64,000 nucleotides of DNA from an uncultured Paracoccaceae bacterium (GCA_947488605.1 CANKZJ010000009.1:1-64000), one strand, 5' to 3'; positions 1 through 9,392 are shown, counted from the first letter of the stretch. Translations and numbers: made by a program. The notes: generated by a model from the letters alone, not told the origin.

Positions 1-152
1 TTCAGAAGGGTAATATCCATAGCAACAATCCATATGCAAAACTCAATTCATCTATATTTCTTATTCGTTTTGCATGTGTGTCCTTCGTCAGGGTTTTTGG
101 AACCAAGAGCTGCGTAACCTAAGAGAGAGTTTGGCTCATCTTGTTGGTTTGA

Positions 153-1133
153 TTATGCGGCGTGCTGGCGGTGATGCAAGCGTCGCGCTTCGAGTGTCTT
201 TCGTTTGATCCTTTCGCGTTGTTTTAGAATGGCTTTGTCACGTCCGAAGTAGACGTCAGCGGGTGTGACGTTGTTGATGCTCTCGTGGTAGCGCTGATGA
301 TTGTAGTGGTCGACGAAGGCTTCGATCTCGGCCTCAAGATCACCCGGCAGGAAGTAGTTTTCCAGTAAGATCCGGTTCTTCAGGGTTTGGTGCCATCGTT
401 CGATCTTGCCCTGGATTTGCGGATGATACGGCGCACCGCGATAATGCTTCATGCCCTTGTCCTGCAACCAATCAGCCAAGTCGCCAGAGACGTAGCTTGA
501 TCCGTTATCACTCAGCAGGCGTGGCTTGTGGACGACATGAACTTGGTCGCAGCCAGACGCCTGCAATGCGAGGTCTAGTGTATCCGTCACATCCTGCGCC
601 CGCATGTTGGTGCAGAGTTTCCAAGAGACGATGTAGCGGCTGTAATCGTCGAGGACCGTACTGAGATAGAACCAGCCCCAACCCAATACCTTGATGTAGG
701 TGAAGTCTGTTTGCCAAAGCTGATTGATCGCAGTTGTTTTATCTTTGAACTCACTGACCGCCTTGTTGACGATGAAGGCAGGGCTGGTGATCAGATCATG
801 GGCCTTCAGCACGCGGTACACTGTAGATTCCGATACAAAGTAGCGCTCTTGATCAGTGAACGTCACTGCCAGCTCGCGCGGTGACCGCTCTGTCTCCTGC
901 AAGGCAAAGTCGACAACCTTGCGCTTCACCTCATCGGGCACCCGGTTCCAGACATGTTTAGGCTTGGGAGATTGATCCTCAAGGCCTGCTTCGCCCCGCT
1001 GCAAATACCGATCATACCAACGATAGAACATCGTGCGAGGGATACCCAGCTTGGCCAGTGTCAGGCGTGCCGACAGATGGCATTCCTCGACAAGCCGGAT
1101 GATCTCTAACTTCTCGGATGCGGGATACCTCAT
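153..1133 (-). CDS. IS3-family transposase OrfB (DDE integrase core)
   Basis: This is the catalytic subunit of the IS3 transposase. The N-terminal third is a helix-turn-helix region followed by an HTH_21-like linker. The rve-type catalytic core shows the three acidic residues in their usual settings: D in QTDFTY, D in LSDNGSSY and E in GKIERWHQ. At 326 aa the length is normal for OrfB. Its start overlaps the end of orfA by four bases (ATGA-type), the arrangement used for coupled or frameshifted expression in this family. The reading frame is uninterrupted, so the element may still be active. Confidence 0.9.
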   Translation of the reverse strand: MRYPASEKLEIIRLVEECHLSARLTLAKLGIPRTMFYRWYDRYLQRGEAGLEDQSPKPKHVWNRVPDEVKRKVVDFALQETERSPRELAVTFTDQERYFVSESTVYRVLKAHDLITSPAFIVNKAVSEFKDKTTAINQLWQTDFTYIKVLGWGWFYLSTVLDDYSRYIVSWKLCTNMRAQDVTDTLDLALQASGCDQVHVVHKPRLLSDNGSSYVSGDLADWLQDKGMKHYRGAPYHPQIQGKIERWHQTLKNRILLENYFLPGDLEAEIEAFVDHYNHQRYHESINNVTPADVYFGRDKAILKQRERIKRKTLEARRLHHRQHAA

Positions 1134-1495
1134 TCGTGGTCGCCCCCATCGCCTGTCATGCTTTTTTTGAGAAGACGCAGCTCAAGCGTCTGCTCCGCGA
1201 CCACCTCCTTGAGATCCTTTGCCTCCCGGCGCAGTTCCTTGACCTCGTCGGTGTTTGCTGCACGCGCCGTATCGCCAGCTAAACGCTTCTTACCGGCTTC
1301 CATGAAGTCCTTTGACCATTTGTAATAGATGCCCTGCGATATGCCTTCACGGCGGCACAGCTCAGCAATGCTGTCTTCGCCACGCAGGCCATCCAACACG
1401 ATCCTGATCTTCTCTTCAGATGAATATTGCTTGCGCGTTGCACGCTTGATGTCTTTGACGATCTTCTCGCCTAGGCTCTTCGTTTTCTTTCTCAT
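1130..1495 (-). CDS. IS3-family transposase OrfA (HTH)
   Basis: A 121-aa DNA-binding subunit of the IS3 transposase. It has a transposase_8-type helix-turn-helix (RKQYSSEEKIRIVLDGL, then IAELCRREGIS) followed by a leucine-rich coiled coil (LKEVVAEQTLELRLLKKS), which in this family mediates multimerisation. I chose the ATG at 1495 over an upstream in-frame start because the homologous copies at 9.98 and 10.47 kb begin at the same point and a GGAG-like ribosome site lies just before it. It overlaps orfB by four bases. Confidence 0.88.
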   Translation of the reverse strand: MRKKTKSLGEKIVKDIKRATRKQYSSEEKIRIVLDGLRGEDSIAELCRREGISQGIYYKWSKDFMEAGKKRLAGDTARAANTDEVKELRREAKDLKEVVAEQTLELRLLKKSMTGDGGDHE

Positions 1496-1878
1496 CGTCC
1501 ACTCCTTGGTGGTTACGATGAGCAACAAACCCTCTTTTAGCAAATGACCCTATTTGGACCCATAGGCGCTGACGTCAGACACACGTTGAAACAGACCACA
1601 TTTTGGCAGACTTGTCAGGTTGTCCAAATCTCCGGTGCCAACTCCACATGGGAGCCGGTCTATTGGGCTGATGAAAACGCTATTTCGCCGCATTCTCCTT
1701 GGTATGGATTTTCTACGCGCATATTGCTATAGGATCACTCCTGTCTTCATTTGCATTCATTTCGCCAGAAAAATCCTTCAAAATCGAGTTGAGACCTAGC
1801 AATCCTGGAAGAATTCCTCATTCCTGATTGCGCAACCTATTTCACCTAAGAAGTGATCCAGACCTGTCGGAGCTTGTG

Positions 1879-4449
1879 ATGAGACTAGACGACGTATTGA
1901 ATGGCTTCCTGTCCACCACGCAGGACGCCGTGGCCGTAAGCTATTGCGCAGCAGGCGATGACAGCGGAAGTCTATCCTATGTTAACGACGGGTTTTCCAA
2001 CTTATTTGGATATGAAACCACCGAAGTCTTGGGCCGAGGAATCAGCATGTTGCACAGGCCCGCCGACTGGCAAAACTATCTGAAGTCAATTAACAGTAAT
2101 CTAAATAGGACCTCCTCAAAATGCCAGGCAGAGAGCATGTGTTTGCGTTCAGACGGAAGCACTTTTTGGGCTAGTATTTCTTTGTTCTTTTGCCCATTCG
2201 ACGAGATGGGTGGACGTTATGGCGTTACAACAATTCGGGATATTACCAATCTTAGGCAAAGAGAAGACGATGCCAAACGGGCCTTGCAAGAGCGCGACCA
2301 GATTCTGCAGGAAAAAGACGCAACAAACGCCAAACTGTTGGAGGTACAATCGCGGCTGATGTCGGCCATGGATGCTCACAAAGACCCTGTCGTAATCTTC
2401 GACCGTGACATGTTTCTCGTTACATCCAACACCGCCTATCGCGCATCAATGTCTAACAATCCTGACCAAATCAAACCAAGAATGCATGTAACTGAGATCT
2501 TAAACAAAGCAATTGAAAGCGGTAGCATTGACTTCTCTGGCGATGACCGATCCGCATTCATTCAGAAACTAGTTGAGAAGGCATATAAGGGAAATGGCGC
2601 AGAGGATTTTGAATTGGTCCAAGGTCAATACCTTCGCTTCTTGCGCAGCACTGCAGAGAACGGAGATTCTGTTAGTCTTTGCCTCGATATTACGGAACTT
2701 GTCCGTCAGCGTCGCAAGGCTGAAGCAGCACAGGAACGACTTATTACAGCGATGGATTCCTATCCTGATCCATTCTGCATCTACGATAAGGATGGTATTC
2801 TGGTTACATGCAACTCTGCATACGCTTCCAACATGGCAAACGATCCCACTCAAATTCGGGCAGGCATCAGCTTTCGAGACGCAATTTTAATTGCAATAGA
2901 AGATGGCATAATTCCGGAACCCCCCGAAGGTCGGGAAGAATACTGCGATCGCACGATGCATGAGGCACGCGCACTAGTAGTCGAAGACATGGAGTTGGCT
3001 GGCGACATTCATCAACGTTTGCTCCGCAACATCTCCGAAAATGGTGACTTCTTCGTAATTCGAGTAGACATCACAGAAATTGTCCGACAACGCCGAAAAC
3101 TTGAGGAAAACGCCAGGCAAATGGCGCGCATTAGCTCTGAGTTCTCGTTCAAAGCGTTGCATGATGACTTGACTGGCCTAGGCAATCGCCGATTTCTACG
3201 CGAGGGGTTTGAAAAACTGGGAGAGCGGAGACGGCAGAAGGGCGGTGAATTGGCCGCGCTTCACCTAGATCTCGATCGCTTCAAACAAATCAACGACACC
3301 ATTGGCCACGCTGCGGGAGATCACGTCTTGGTCGATGTGGCTTCCCGAATTAGGGCAAGCGCCCGTCCGGATGACTTGGTTGCACGAATTGGCGGCGATG
3401 AATTCATCATTCTGATTTGGGAGAAACAGCCATCCGGTCGCCCAATGCAGCTTGCGTGTCAATTGGTTGAGGATATGTCAAAACCGACAACCTTTGAAGG
3501 GCGCACGTGTCGCTTTGGTGCATCGGTTGGCATCGCACACACTCCATTGGTAGACGTCGGCGATTTATTGACATTTTCAGACATTGCCCTCTACAAGGCG
3601 AAGCGTGCAGGGCGCAATCAAGTGGCCATCTTTGACACGGGTGACGTTGTGGAAATGCGGAACCTGAAAGAAACATCCGATGATATACTGCGCGGCCTCG
3701 AACAGTCAGAATTCGTTCCCCATTACCAACCGCAGATAGACGCCAAAACAGATGCTATTGTAGGAGTTGAAGTTCTCGCCCGATGGCACCATCCAGAAAA
3801 AGGTGTCTTGAGCCCTGACTACTTCCTGAGCATTTCCAATGAAATGAATGTGGTATCAGATCTTGATCACATGATCTTCGAGAAAGCTATGGACGAATGC
3901 AAGTCAGTGTTTTCAGGGTCTGATACTTTGCCAAGTCTTTCCTTTAATGTGAGCGCCAAGCGAGTTTCTGAAGGCGCATTCGATGAAATCGAACGACTTT
4001 TGAGAGACTATCCGGGCGAGATAGCATTCGAACTTCTTGAAACGATCTTTCTAGAGGAAGAAGGGGGCGCCTTTCTGAGTCAACTTGATCGACTTCGAAA
4101 ACTTGGTGTTCTGTTAGAAGTGGACGATTTCGGAAGCGGGCACGCCTCAGTTGTTGCGTTGCAGCGAATTGCTCCTCAAAGATTGAAAATCGATCAGCGA
4201 CTCGTCTTGCCGGTGACCGAAGGCGAACATGCAATTCGATTAGTGAAGTCAATTATCGATATTGGCAATGCGTTGAACATTGGTGTTGTAGCTGAGGGCG
4301 TCGAAACAAAAGAGCATGCATGCATCCTCAGCGACCTCGGTGCAGAACGCTTACAAGGCTTTTATTTCGCGCGTCCGATGCCTATTGGCGGGTTGCGTGA
4401 CTTTGTTGAAAGCTGCAACCGAAAAGAGCCACCTTGGAAAACCCAGTAG
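1879..4449 (+). CDS. PAS-domain GGDEF/EAL cyclic-di-GMP turnover protein
   Basis: A cytoplasmic sensor protein of 856 aa. The N-terminus has one clear PAS domain (YVNDGFSNLFGY, then RDITNLRQRE) and two further PAS-like repeats, each starting with a MD..DP motif and ending in DITE. A GGDEF domain follows with the intact signature RIGGDEF around residue 505 and an RxxD inhibitory site (RPDD) exactly five residues before it. The EAL domain keeps FELLE, DDFGSG, KIDQ and AEGVET but reads EVL instead of EAL. Both cyclase and phosphodiesterase activity are therefore plausible. The ATG at 1879 has GGAG six bases upstream; a TTG at 1828 would add 17 residues. No membrane segment is visible, so it probably senses a cytoplasmic signal. 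Confidence 0.88.
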   Translation: MRLDDVLNGFLSTTQDAVAVSYCAAGDDSGSLSYVNDGFSNLFGYETTEVLGRGISMLHRPADWQNYLKSINSNLNRTSSKCQAESMCLRSDGSTFWASISLFFCPFDEMGGRYGVTTIRDITNLRQREDDAKRALQERDQILQEKDATNAKLLEVQSRLMSAMDAHKDPVVIFDRDMFLVTSNTAYRASMSNNPDQIKPRMHVTEILNKAIESGSIDFSGDDRSAFIQKLVEKAYKGNGAEDFELVQGQYLRFLRSTAENGDSVSLCLDITELVRQRRKAEAAQERLITAMDSYPDPFCIYDKDGILVTCNSAYASNMANDPTQIRAGISFRDAILIAIEDGIIPEPPEGREEYCDRTMHEARALVVEDMELAGDIHQRLLRNISENGDFFVIRVDITEIVRQRRKLEENARQMARISSEFSFKALHDDLTGLGNRRFLREGFEKLGERRRQKGGELAALHLDLDRFKQINDTIGHAAGDHVLVDVASRIRASARPDDLVARIGGDEFIILIWEKQPSGRPMQLACQLVEDMSKPTTFEGRTCRFGASVGIAHTPLVDVGDLLTFSDIALYKAKRAGRNQVAIFDTGDVVEMRNLKETSDDILRGLEQSEFVPHYQPQIDAKTDAIVGVEVLARWHHPEKGVLSPDYFLSISNEMNVVSDLDHMIFEKAMDECKSVFSGSDTLPSLSFNVSAKRVSEGAFDEIERLLRDYPGEIAFELLETIFLEEEGGAFLSQLDRLRKLGVLLEVDDFGSGHASVVALQRIAPQRLKIDQRLVLPVTEGEHAIRLVKSIIDIGNALNIGVVAEGVETKEHACILSDLGAERLQGFYFARPMPIGGLRDFVESCNRKEPPWKTQ

Positions 4450-4819
4450 CTGGCGGACTAAGCTCTCTGGCCAGCCTCGTCTGTCCTTGACCCAAGAGAA
4501 AGGAGCAGGCTGCTGCCGTCATCTTCCCGCATCAGCTCCTTAACGCCGAAGCTGCAGATATCGGCAGCGTGGCATCAGCTTGAACTTGTCGCGGTTTCGC
4601 GGCAGTCAGATCCGATAGGCAAGGTTTGGACAAACTCGCAGTTTATCGACAGTCACTGGGCGTCCAGTCGAGCTATGACGCGACCGATTATGGCCGTTTC
4701 CAGGAAGGCAAAAACGTGCAGCACACTTGCACCTGGTCACAATGAGTCGTTGAAAAGCGAATCAATTATAATATACGTTATATATACGAATCGTATAGTC
4801 ATGACTTGAGGGGACTCGC
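4450..4819. other. Intergenic region with operator-like repeats at its right end
   Basis: No convincing gene is seen here. A short open frame ending near 4744 could be the decayed tail of a lost gene, but I recognise no family. The AT-rich end of the gap (4767-4797) holds the repeats listed separately. Confidence 0.4.
4772..4797. promoter_or_regulatory. Probable operator of the ParD-like/map pair
   Basis: The half-site TATACG occurs at 4772-4777 and 4783-4788, and inverted as CGTATA at 4792-4797. The last two form a perfect 7-1-7 palindrome (TATACGA-A-TCGTATA, 4783-4797). A TATAAT-like box overlaps at 4767-4772. Ribbon-helix-helix antitoxins typically bind short repeated half-sites before their own gene, so autorepression is the simplest reading. 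Confidence 0.5.
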
Positions 4820-5026
4820 ATGGGCATTGTCAAAATCGGCGATGAGCTGCACGAAGAAATCCGTCGGGCCAGCACCGTGATGTGTCGATCCATCAATGCA
4901 CAAGCCGAGTTCTGGATGAAAATCGGCATGCTTGCTGAAGCCAATCCGACCCTGTCCTTTAACGACATCGTAAGAATGCAGTTAGAGGCAGCACAGGTCG
5001 GGTTCGTAGATGTAGTGGCGGCGTGA
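4820..5026 (+). CDS. ParD-like antitoxin-family protein
   Basis: A 68-aa protein whose first half (MGIVKIGDELHEEIR, then CRSINAQAEFWMKIG) matches the ParD-like family, a ribbon-helix-helix-type group named after ParD antitoxins. The start ATG is preceded by GAGGGGACTCGC. Its stop is separated by a single base from the start of the methionine aminopeptidase gene, so the two are almost certainly cotranscribed and translationally coupled. No ParE/RelE toxin is adjacent. The ParD-like/map pairing recurs in proteobacteria, to my knowledge without a settled function. It is probably a DNA-binding autorepressor. Confidence 0.8.
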   Translation: MGIVKIGDELHEEIRRASTVMCRSINAQAEFWMKIGMLAEANPTLSFNDIVRMQLEAAQVGFVDVVAA

Positions 5027-5027
5027 C

Positions 5028-5801
5028 GTGGTAAAGACCCCAGACGAGTTGGAACTTATGCGGACGTCGGGCAGATTGCTTGCATCGGTCTTCGAGATGT
5101 TGGACGCGCAAAACTTCATTGGCATGTCGACACTCCAGGTCAACGATCTGGTTGATAGGTTCATCACCATCGACTTGGCCGCCCGCCCTGCAAGTAAGGG
5201 CCAATATGGTTTCGAGTATGTCCTGAATTGTTCGATCAATGATGTGGTTTGCCACGGCGTGCCCGATCCATACGAAATTATTCAGGATGGCGATATCGTC
5301 AACTTCGATATTACGCTGGAAAAGAACGGTTATATTGCGGACTCAAGCAAAACCTATGTGGTCGGAAACGCCCCGCCGGCTGCCAAGCGATTGGTAGGAA
5401 TTGCGCAAGGTGCGCTATGGCAAGGCATAAAACAAGTCCGGCCCGGTGCGCATTTGGGGGACATCGGTTTCGCAATCGAACGGCACGCCAAAAAGAATGG
5501 CTGTTCGGTTGTGCGAGAATATTGCGGCCACGGCATCGGGCGCGACATGCATGAGGACCCACAGGTGCTGAACTTCGGACGCCCCGGGACGGGCATGAAA
5601 CTGCGCGAGGGTATGGTTTTCACCATTGAGCCGATGATCAATCAGGGGTCGCGCAAAGTCGCAACCAAAAGTGACGGATGGACCGTGGTCACGCAAGATG
5701 GCAAGCTATCAGCCCAGTTCGAGCATACGATCGCGGTCACAAAGACCGGCGTCGAAGTCCTGACACTGCGGCAAGATGAAGTGGCACGGCTAAGTGCCTA
5801 G
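5028..5801 (+). CDS. map: Type I methionine aminopeptidase
   Basis: A 257-aa enzyme that removes the initiator methionine from nascent proteins. All five metal ligands are visible: D in NFDIT, D in IADSS, H in CGHGIGRDMHE, E in FTIEP and E in QFEHT. Length is normal for type I MetAP without an N-terminal extension. It starts at GTG 5028, one base after the stop of the ParD-like gene. Since it sits on an accessory replicon beside an antitoxin-like gene, it is probably a second, conditionally expressed MetAP rather than the housekeeping copy. That point is inference. Confidence 0.92.
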   Translation: MVKTPDELELMRTSGRLLASVFEMLDAQNFIGMSTLQVNDLVDRFITIDLAARPASKGQYGFEYVLNCSINDVVCHGVPDPYEIIQDGDIVNFDITLEKNGYIADSSKTYVVGNAPPAAKRLVGIAQGALWQGIKQVRPGAHLGDIGFAIERHAKKNGCSVVREYCGHGIGRDMHEDPQVLNFGRPGTGMKLREGMVFTIEPMINQGSRKVATKSDGWTVVTQDGKLSAQFEHTIAVTKTGVEVLTLRQDEVARLSA

Positions 5802-5816
5802 GCGCATGCAGCCACT

Positions 5817-6305
5817 TTAACCCTGAAACGCCTCTGCCAGATGATCAATCACAGCACGCACTTTGGGGACATGGCGCAGGTCTTCGTGCGTGACGATCCA
5901 CGTTTCCAACAGGCCAACCTGCAGGTCGGGCAATACGCGCACAAGGTCGGCGTGGCCGACCGCCACCGGGACCTGCGCCACGCCAATCCCTACGCCCGCC
6001 CGGACGGCGGCAAATTGTGCAGGGTGACTGTCCGTTCGCAAAACGAAATTCGCGTGCGGCACATCGGGGATAACATCCGCCGCGAGCCGTAGGTCCGCCT
6101 GCGCCCGATCTGAGCCGATGATGTCGTGACTTGAAAGCTCCGTCAGCGTTTCTGGTTTGCCACGTTGTTTAAGGTAGTCGCGATGCGCAAACAGGCCCAA
6201 CGGGATCTTGGCCACTTTTCGTGCCACCAGTGCCTGCTGCTTGGGGTTCGTCATGCGCAACACCACATCCACTTCATGCTCCAGCAAGTTCGCGCTGACA
6301 TTCGA
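5817..6305 (-). pseudogene. LysR-type regulator, C-terminal remnant cut by IS
   Basis: The frame encodes only the substrate-binding half of a LysR-type transcriptional regulator (VDVVLRM, then LGLFAHRDYLK, then AAVRAGVGIGVAQVP). The N-terminal helix-turn-helix and first part of the effector domain are missing. The coding frame runs open up to base 6305, directly abutting the inverted repeat of the ISKra4-type element. I could not find the missing 5' part beyond the far end of the element, so insertion was probably followed by deletion. The fragment cannot bind DNA as a regulator. Confidence 0.85.
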
Positions 6306-7748
6306 GGGGAGTGGGCAAAACCTGGGGGTTCTGGTGTGCTAGAGTGGGTTCTTTGCGAGGAGAACTGCCATGGATGTCCGGATAACTGTCGAGACAACCT
6401 TCGAAAACGGAGCGAAACGAACCCATCACCTTGAGGGACTCTCCCGCCCGTTCCGGCAGACCCAGCCTGAGAGCTTTGGGCTCCTGCTAGAGGATGCAAG
6501 GACGCTGCTCGGGCAACTGCAGGACGCGTTCCTCCTCGATCAGATCGAGGAGATATCTGAGAAGGTCCGCAGTTGCACCGTCTGCAACAAGGTGAGAGCC
6601 ATTCATGACTACCGGCCTCGGGTTCTCGACACACTTTTCGGTCGATTTCGCGTAAGGGTGCCGCGTATTCGCCGCTGTACCTGCAGGGGCAAATCGAATG
6701 CCCCGTTGGGTGGAGCACTTTCGCCGTTCGCACATTTTTTCCCGGATCGGGCGACCCCGGAACTGCGGCGTCTTCAGACTGAACTTGGTGCGCGTCACTC
6801 GTTTCGAGAAGCGGCGCGTATCATGGAGACGTTTCTTCCGTGTGCTACACAGATCAACACCACGGTGCGCAATCGGCTGAGCGGGATGGCCAACGAAATC
6901 AGTGATCGTGAACAATCGGTCCCTGCTGTCGATGACAAGGCAACGTCGCCTCCGCTGACCGTCTTTCTGGACGGTGCACATATTCGATGTCGGCCGGAAT
7001 ATCAGAGGCGGCACCTTGATGTTGTGGTTGGGAAGATCGAAAGCCCCGATATGAGCCGTCGATTTGGTCTCGTCGCACAGGCTACCTTGTCGCCAGCCAA
7101 ACAACTTCGGCAAGACTTGTCTGCGCTAGGATGGGATGGCCATCGCCCTGTCACCGTCATCTCCGACGGGGAACCTGCGCTACCAAATCTGGTCCGCAGT
7201 GCCGTTCGAGGATCCGTGCGCCACATCCTTGACTGGTGGCATATTTCGATGCGCGTTCAACACGTTGAAAACGCCGTCAAAGGGCTTTTACTGGAGGAGT
7301 ACTTTCCAGGGACGCCGGACCTCTTCAAACGCCCATCGAAGACATTGCGATGGTGCCTGTGGCATGGGAAAATCATGACAGCTGGCACGCGTCTTCAGTG
7401 CCTGATGATTGATTGCTCTAGGCTCTCCAAAGAAAACGCCAGGGTGCGCGAGGCTGCATCACGAGTCTGGGCGCGTTGTCGCGAACTGTACTCGTATCTG
7501 ACCAACAACTGGGCTGCACTTACCAATTACGGCTGGCGGCACCGCAATGGTTTTCCGATTTCGTCCTCGCGCGCCGAAGGCTGTGTCGATGATATCGGCA
7601 ACACCCGTATGGGTAAGCGTCGCAGGATGAGATGGTCGCCCAAAGGCGCTCACAACGTCGCGGTTACCAGAGCAGCCGTTCTCGACGGACGATTGACCGT
7701 CTCACATCAACCGATGGCCGCCTGACCCCCAAGTTTTGCCCACTCCCC
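6306..7748 (+). mobile_element. ISKra4-type insertion sequence
   Basis: The 1443-bp element is bounded by near-perfect inverted repeats of about 24 bp. The left end, GGGGAGTGGGCAAAACCTGG (6306 onward), matches the reverse complement of the right end at 7725-7748 with one mismatch (CC against CT). It encodes a single transposase. The flanking bases differ on the two sides (ATTCGA on the left, TGACGA on the right), so no target duplication is visible, in keeping with a later deletion of the LysR 5' end. Confidence 0.85.
6370..7725 (+). CDS. ISKra4-family transposase
   Basis: A 451-aa DDE-type transposase. It has an N-terminal Cys-rich segment (CTVCNK, RRCTCRG), the catalytic-core segments TVFLDGAHIRCR and VISDGEP, a DWWHI motif, and a C-terminal KRRRMRWSPKGAHNV, which I associate with ISKra4-type transposases. 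The frame is intact and almost fills the element; its stop codon touches the right inverted repeat. The ATG has an upstream GCGAGGAGAACTGCC ribosome site. The family call rests on remembered motifs, so an ISL3-like relative is possible. Confidence 0.8.
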   Translation: MDVRITVETTFENGAKRTHHLEGLSRPFRQTQPESFGLLLEDARTLLGQLQDAFLLDQIEEISEKVRSCTVCNKVRAIHDYRPRVLDTLFGRFRVRVPRIRRCTCRGKSNAPLGGALSPFAHFFPDRATPELRRLQTELGARHSFREAARIMETFLPCATQINTTVRNRLSGMANEISDREQSVPAVDDKATSPPLTVFLDGAHIRCRPEYQRRHLDVVVGKIESPDMSRRFGLVAQATLSPAKQLRQDLSALGWDGHRPVTVISDGEPALPNLVRSAVRGSVRHILDWWHISMRVQHVENAVKGLLLEEYFPGTPDLFKRPSKTLRWCLWHGKIMTAGTRLQCLMIDCSRLSKENARVREAASRVWARCRELYSYLTNNWAALTNYGWRHRNGFPISSSRAEGCVDDIGNTRMGKRRRMRWSPKGAHNVAVTRAAVLDGRLTVSHQPMAA

Positions 7749-7940
7749 TGACGACGTCTGACAGGCGCATTCTACTATTGCGACCAGCCTACCAACCGCT
7801 CTGGCGATGCGCGAAGTAACGATTGCTGGAAATTTTCCATGCCGCAAAATCGACCAATAGCGGCCGTCCGTTCTACCTGCGAAGAAGGTCTCGAGAGAGC
7901 CCAAAGTACCGGATGCTGCGCTATCGACCAATGGCGGCTT

Positions 7941-8759
7941 TTAGGCTGCAAGCTCAATTCGAGTTGTACCGTTCGTTGTTTCCAGTCTTATGCGGCAGTC
8001 AGTAAGACGGGACTGATCACCAAGAAGTTCAGAGATACGTCCTGCAAGCTGATCGTCGCGCGCCCCCGCGCACGGATAGACGCCAACACGTCCGACAGTG
8101 ACAGCGTCAAACCCCTGATCTTTTCTTTGTGCGAGGATCATTGCCCCCCACCAGTTGTCTCCAGTCAGCGGTACAAGAAGTTCTGCACTAGGTGACAGGT
8201 GTGATGTCCACAATTCGGGAACATGAGTGATACCCGCGAAAGCTACGATCAGGTCAAACTGTTCTTCGCCCTTCAAATCGGTAGCCGCATTGCCATGACG
8301 AACTTCGGCGTTTGGCCAATCGGCGAGGTTTTCCCGCGCTCGCTCAGCTAAGTCTTGCTCAACCTCATAAGCAACCACGGAACCGTTTGGACCTGCAAGA
8401 TGGGTCAGAATTGCAGTGTAGTATCCAACGCCAGCCCCTACTTGGAGGATGCGAACGCCGGACTTCACATTCGCCCGCACAAACCGACGAGCCCAGAAAA
8501 CTGGATCACCAATGTTGATGCCCTTTTCTTCATCAAGGACAATCAAAACGGAGTTGTAGAGCCACTTGGGATCGTCGTCGGGCGTCTTTTGAATAGGAAG
8601 ACTGAAACCTTCGTGCGGTGATCGAAGCTTCCAAGGCCCTGTACCGGCAAAAGTCTCTCTGGGGACGGTTCGAAATGCATCAAGCACTCGATCCGTTGCG
8701 GCGTTGTCTTCGAGCGCCGCCATGACGCGAAGCTGATCTACAAAACTATCTGCGTGCAT
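7941..8759 (-). CDS. Protein-L-isoaspartate O-methyltransferase-like protein
   Basis: A 272-aa SAM-dependent methyltransferase of the PCMT type. It shows the N-terminal MxxAL and RVLDAFRTVPRETF features of that family, a substrate-loop segment (KWLYNSVLIVL), and the SAM-binding motif ILQVGAGVGYYTAIL followed by VVAYEVE. The typical PCMT family is about 210 aa; this form has a longer N-terminus and C-terminus. PCMT enzymes repair isomerised Asp residues in damaged proteins, but this divergent relative could have another substrate. I chose the ATG at 8759 because it has a strong GGAGG site seven bases upstream. Confidence 0.75.
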   Translation of the reverse strand: MHADSFVDQLRVMAALEDNAATDRVLDAFRTVPRETFAGTGPWKLRSPHEGFSLPIQKTPDDDPKWLYNSVLIVLDEEKGINIGDPVFWARRFVRANVKSGVRILQVGAGVGYYTAILTHLAGPNGSVVAYEVEQDLAERARENLADWPNAEVRHGNAATDLKGEEQFDLIVAFAGITHVPELWTSHLSPSAELLVPLTGDNWWGAMILAQRKDQGFDAVTVGRVGVYPCAGARDDQLAGRISELLGDQSRLTDCRIRLETTNGTTRIELAA

Positions 8760-8930
8760 CGGCGGCCTCCAAGCAACATCACACATTAGTCTAGGGTGAA
8801 AATGAAGGCTCGACAAATCATGAAAGCGGCCATTGGGACGACCGCAGCGAATTAGCGTTTTGTCCGCATAGCCGACGCCCTGGCCGCTACGAACCCGCCG
8901 CATTACCGCAAGTCCGCTTTGAGCCCAAAC

Positions 8931-9392
8931 CTACCGAGAAAGACCGAACATCGTCGCCCAATTTCCGACAGTCATTCCTTTGCGATAGTCCTGCTGCATC
9001 TCGGCATCCAGAAGTTCAACCAGCAATCGGTTTTCGAGCCAAACTTCTACGCACTCAAACGGACCAAGGTTGCAGATACGCGCAGTCCAATCCTTATCCG
9101 CAGCAAGAAAGATGATTTCCGAACGGTGAAGCGTCGCGCACAAAGCCACGTGAACGAAGGTGGTGCTGGCGTCTCGTGCTCTGACTTCACAAGATATCTG
9201 TTCCGTTCCGGCCTCCAACACATGTGTTGTCGGATAAACCTCAATGGCGGTGCCATCATCTTGCTCAGTGAACGCTATCCAACAGTCAGGGAACGGCGGA
9301 AAAGGCATTGCCACGCCCCCCATGACGCGGGCCAGAAAGGTTGCCACCTCTTCGGGATCGTCGGCGTTGATAGAGAGATGCAGAAGGCTCAT
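8931..9392 (-). CDS. VOC/glyoxalase-like small protein
   Basis: A 153-aa cytoplasmic protein. The opening (LLHLSINADDPEEVATFLARVMGG) and the later IEVYP segment resemble one module of the vicinal-oxygen-chelate superfamily: a beta strand carrying a His, then a helix. Only one H/E ligand pair is suggested, so metal binding and enzymatic activity are uncertain. No functional partner is adjacent: the isoaspartyl-methyltransferase-like gene starts about 170 bases away on the same strand. The fold-level call is moderate and no reaction can be named. Confidence 0.5.
   Translation of the reverse strand: MSLLHLSINADDPEEVATFLARVMGGVAMPFPPFPDCWIAFTEQDDGTAIEVYPTTHVLEAGTEQISCEVRARDASTTFVHVALCATLHRSEIIFLAADKDWTARICNLGPFECVEVWLENRLLVELLDAEMQQDYRKGMTVGNWATMFGLSR

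Larger units (their letters stand above)
79..1581 (-). mobile_element. IS3-family insertion sequence, apparently complete
   Basis: The element holds orfA and orfB on the minus strand between imperfect terminal inverted repeats. The left end (79-104, beginning TGTCCTTCGTCAG) pairs with the reverse complement of the right end (1556-1581, beginning TGTCTGACGTCAG), with about 17 of 26 positions matching. The same right-end sequence recurs at the two IS3 remnants near 10.07 and 10.56 kb, which supports the boundary. I see no clear short target duplication. Both ends could extend two bases outward because GTGTGTC is found at each side. Confidence 0.8.

Noticed and set aside
76..1584. GTG/CAC bases flanking the IS3 ends as target duplication
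   Set aside because: They are inverted rather than direct, so they extend the inverted repeat rather than form a duplication.
4450..4744. Possible small gene ending near 4744
   Set aside because: Two overlapping frames are open over the same stretch, with no start, ribosome site or recognisable family.
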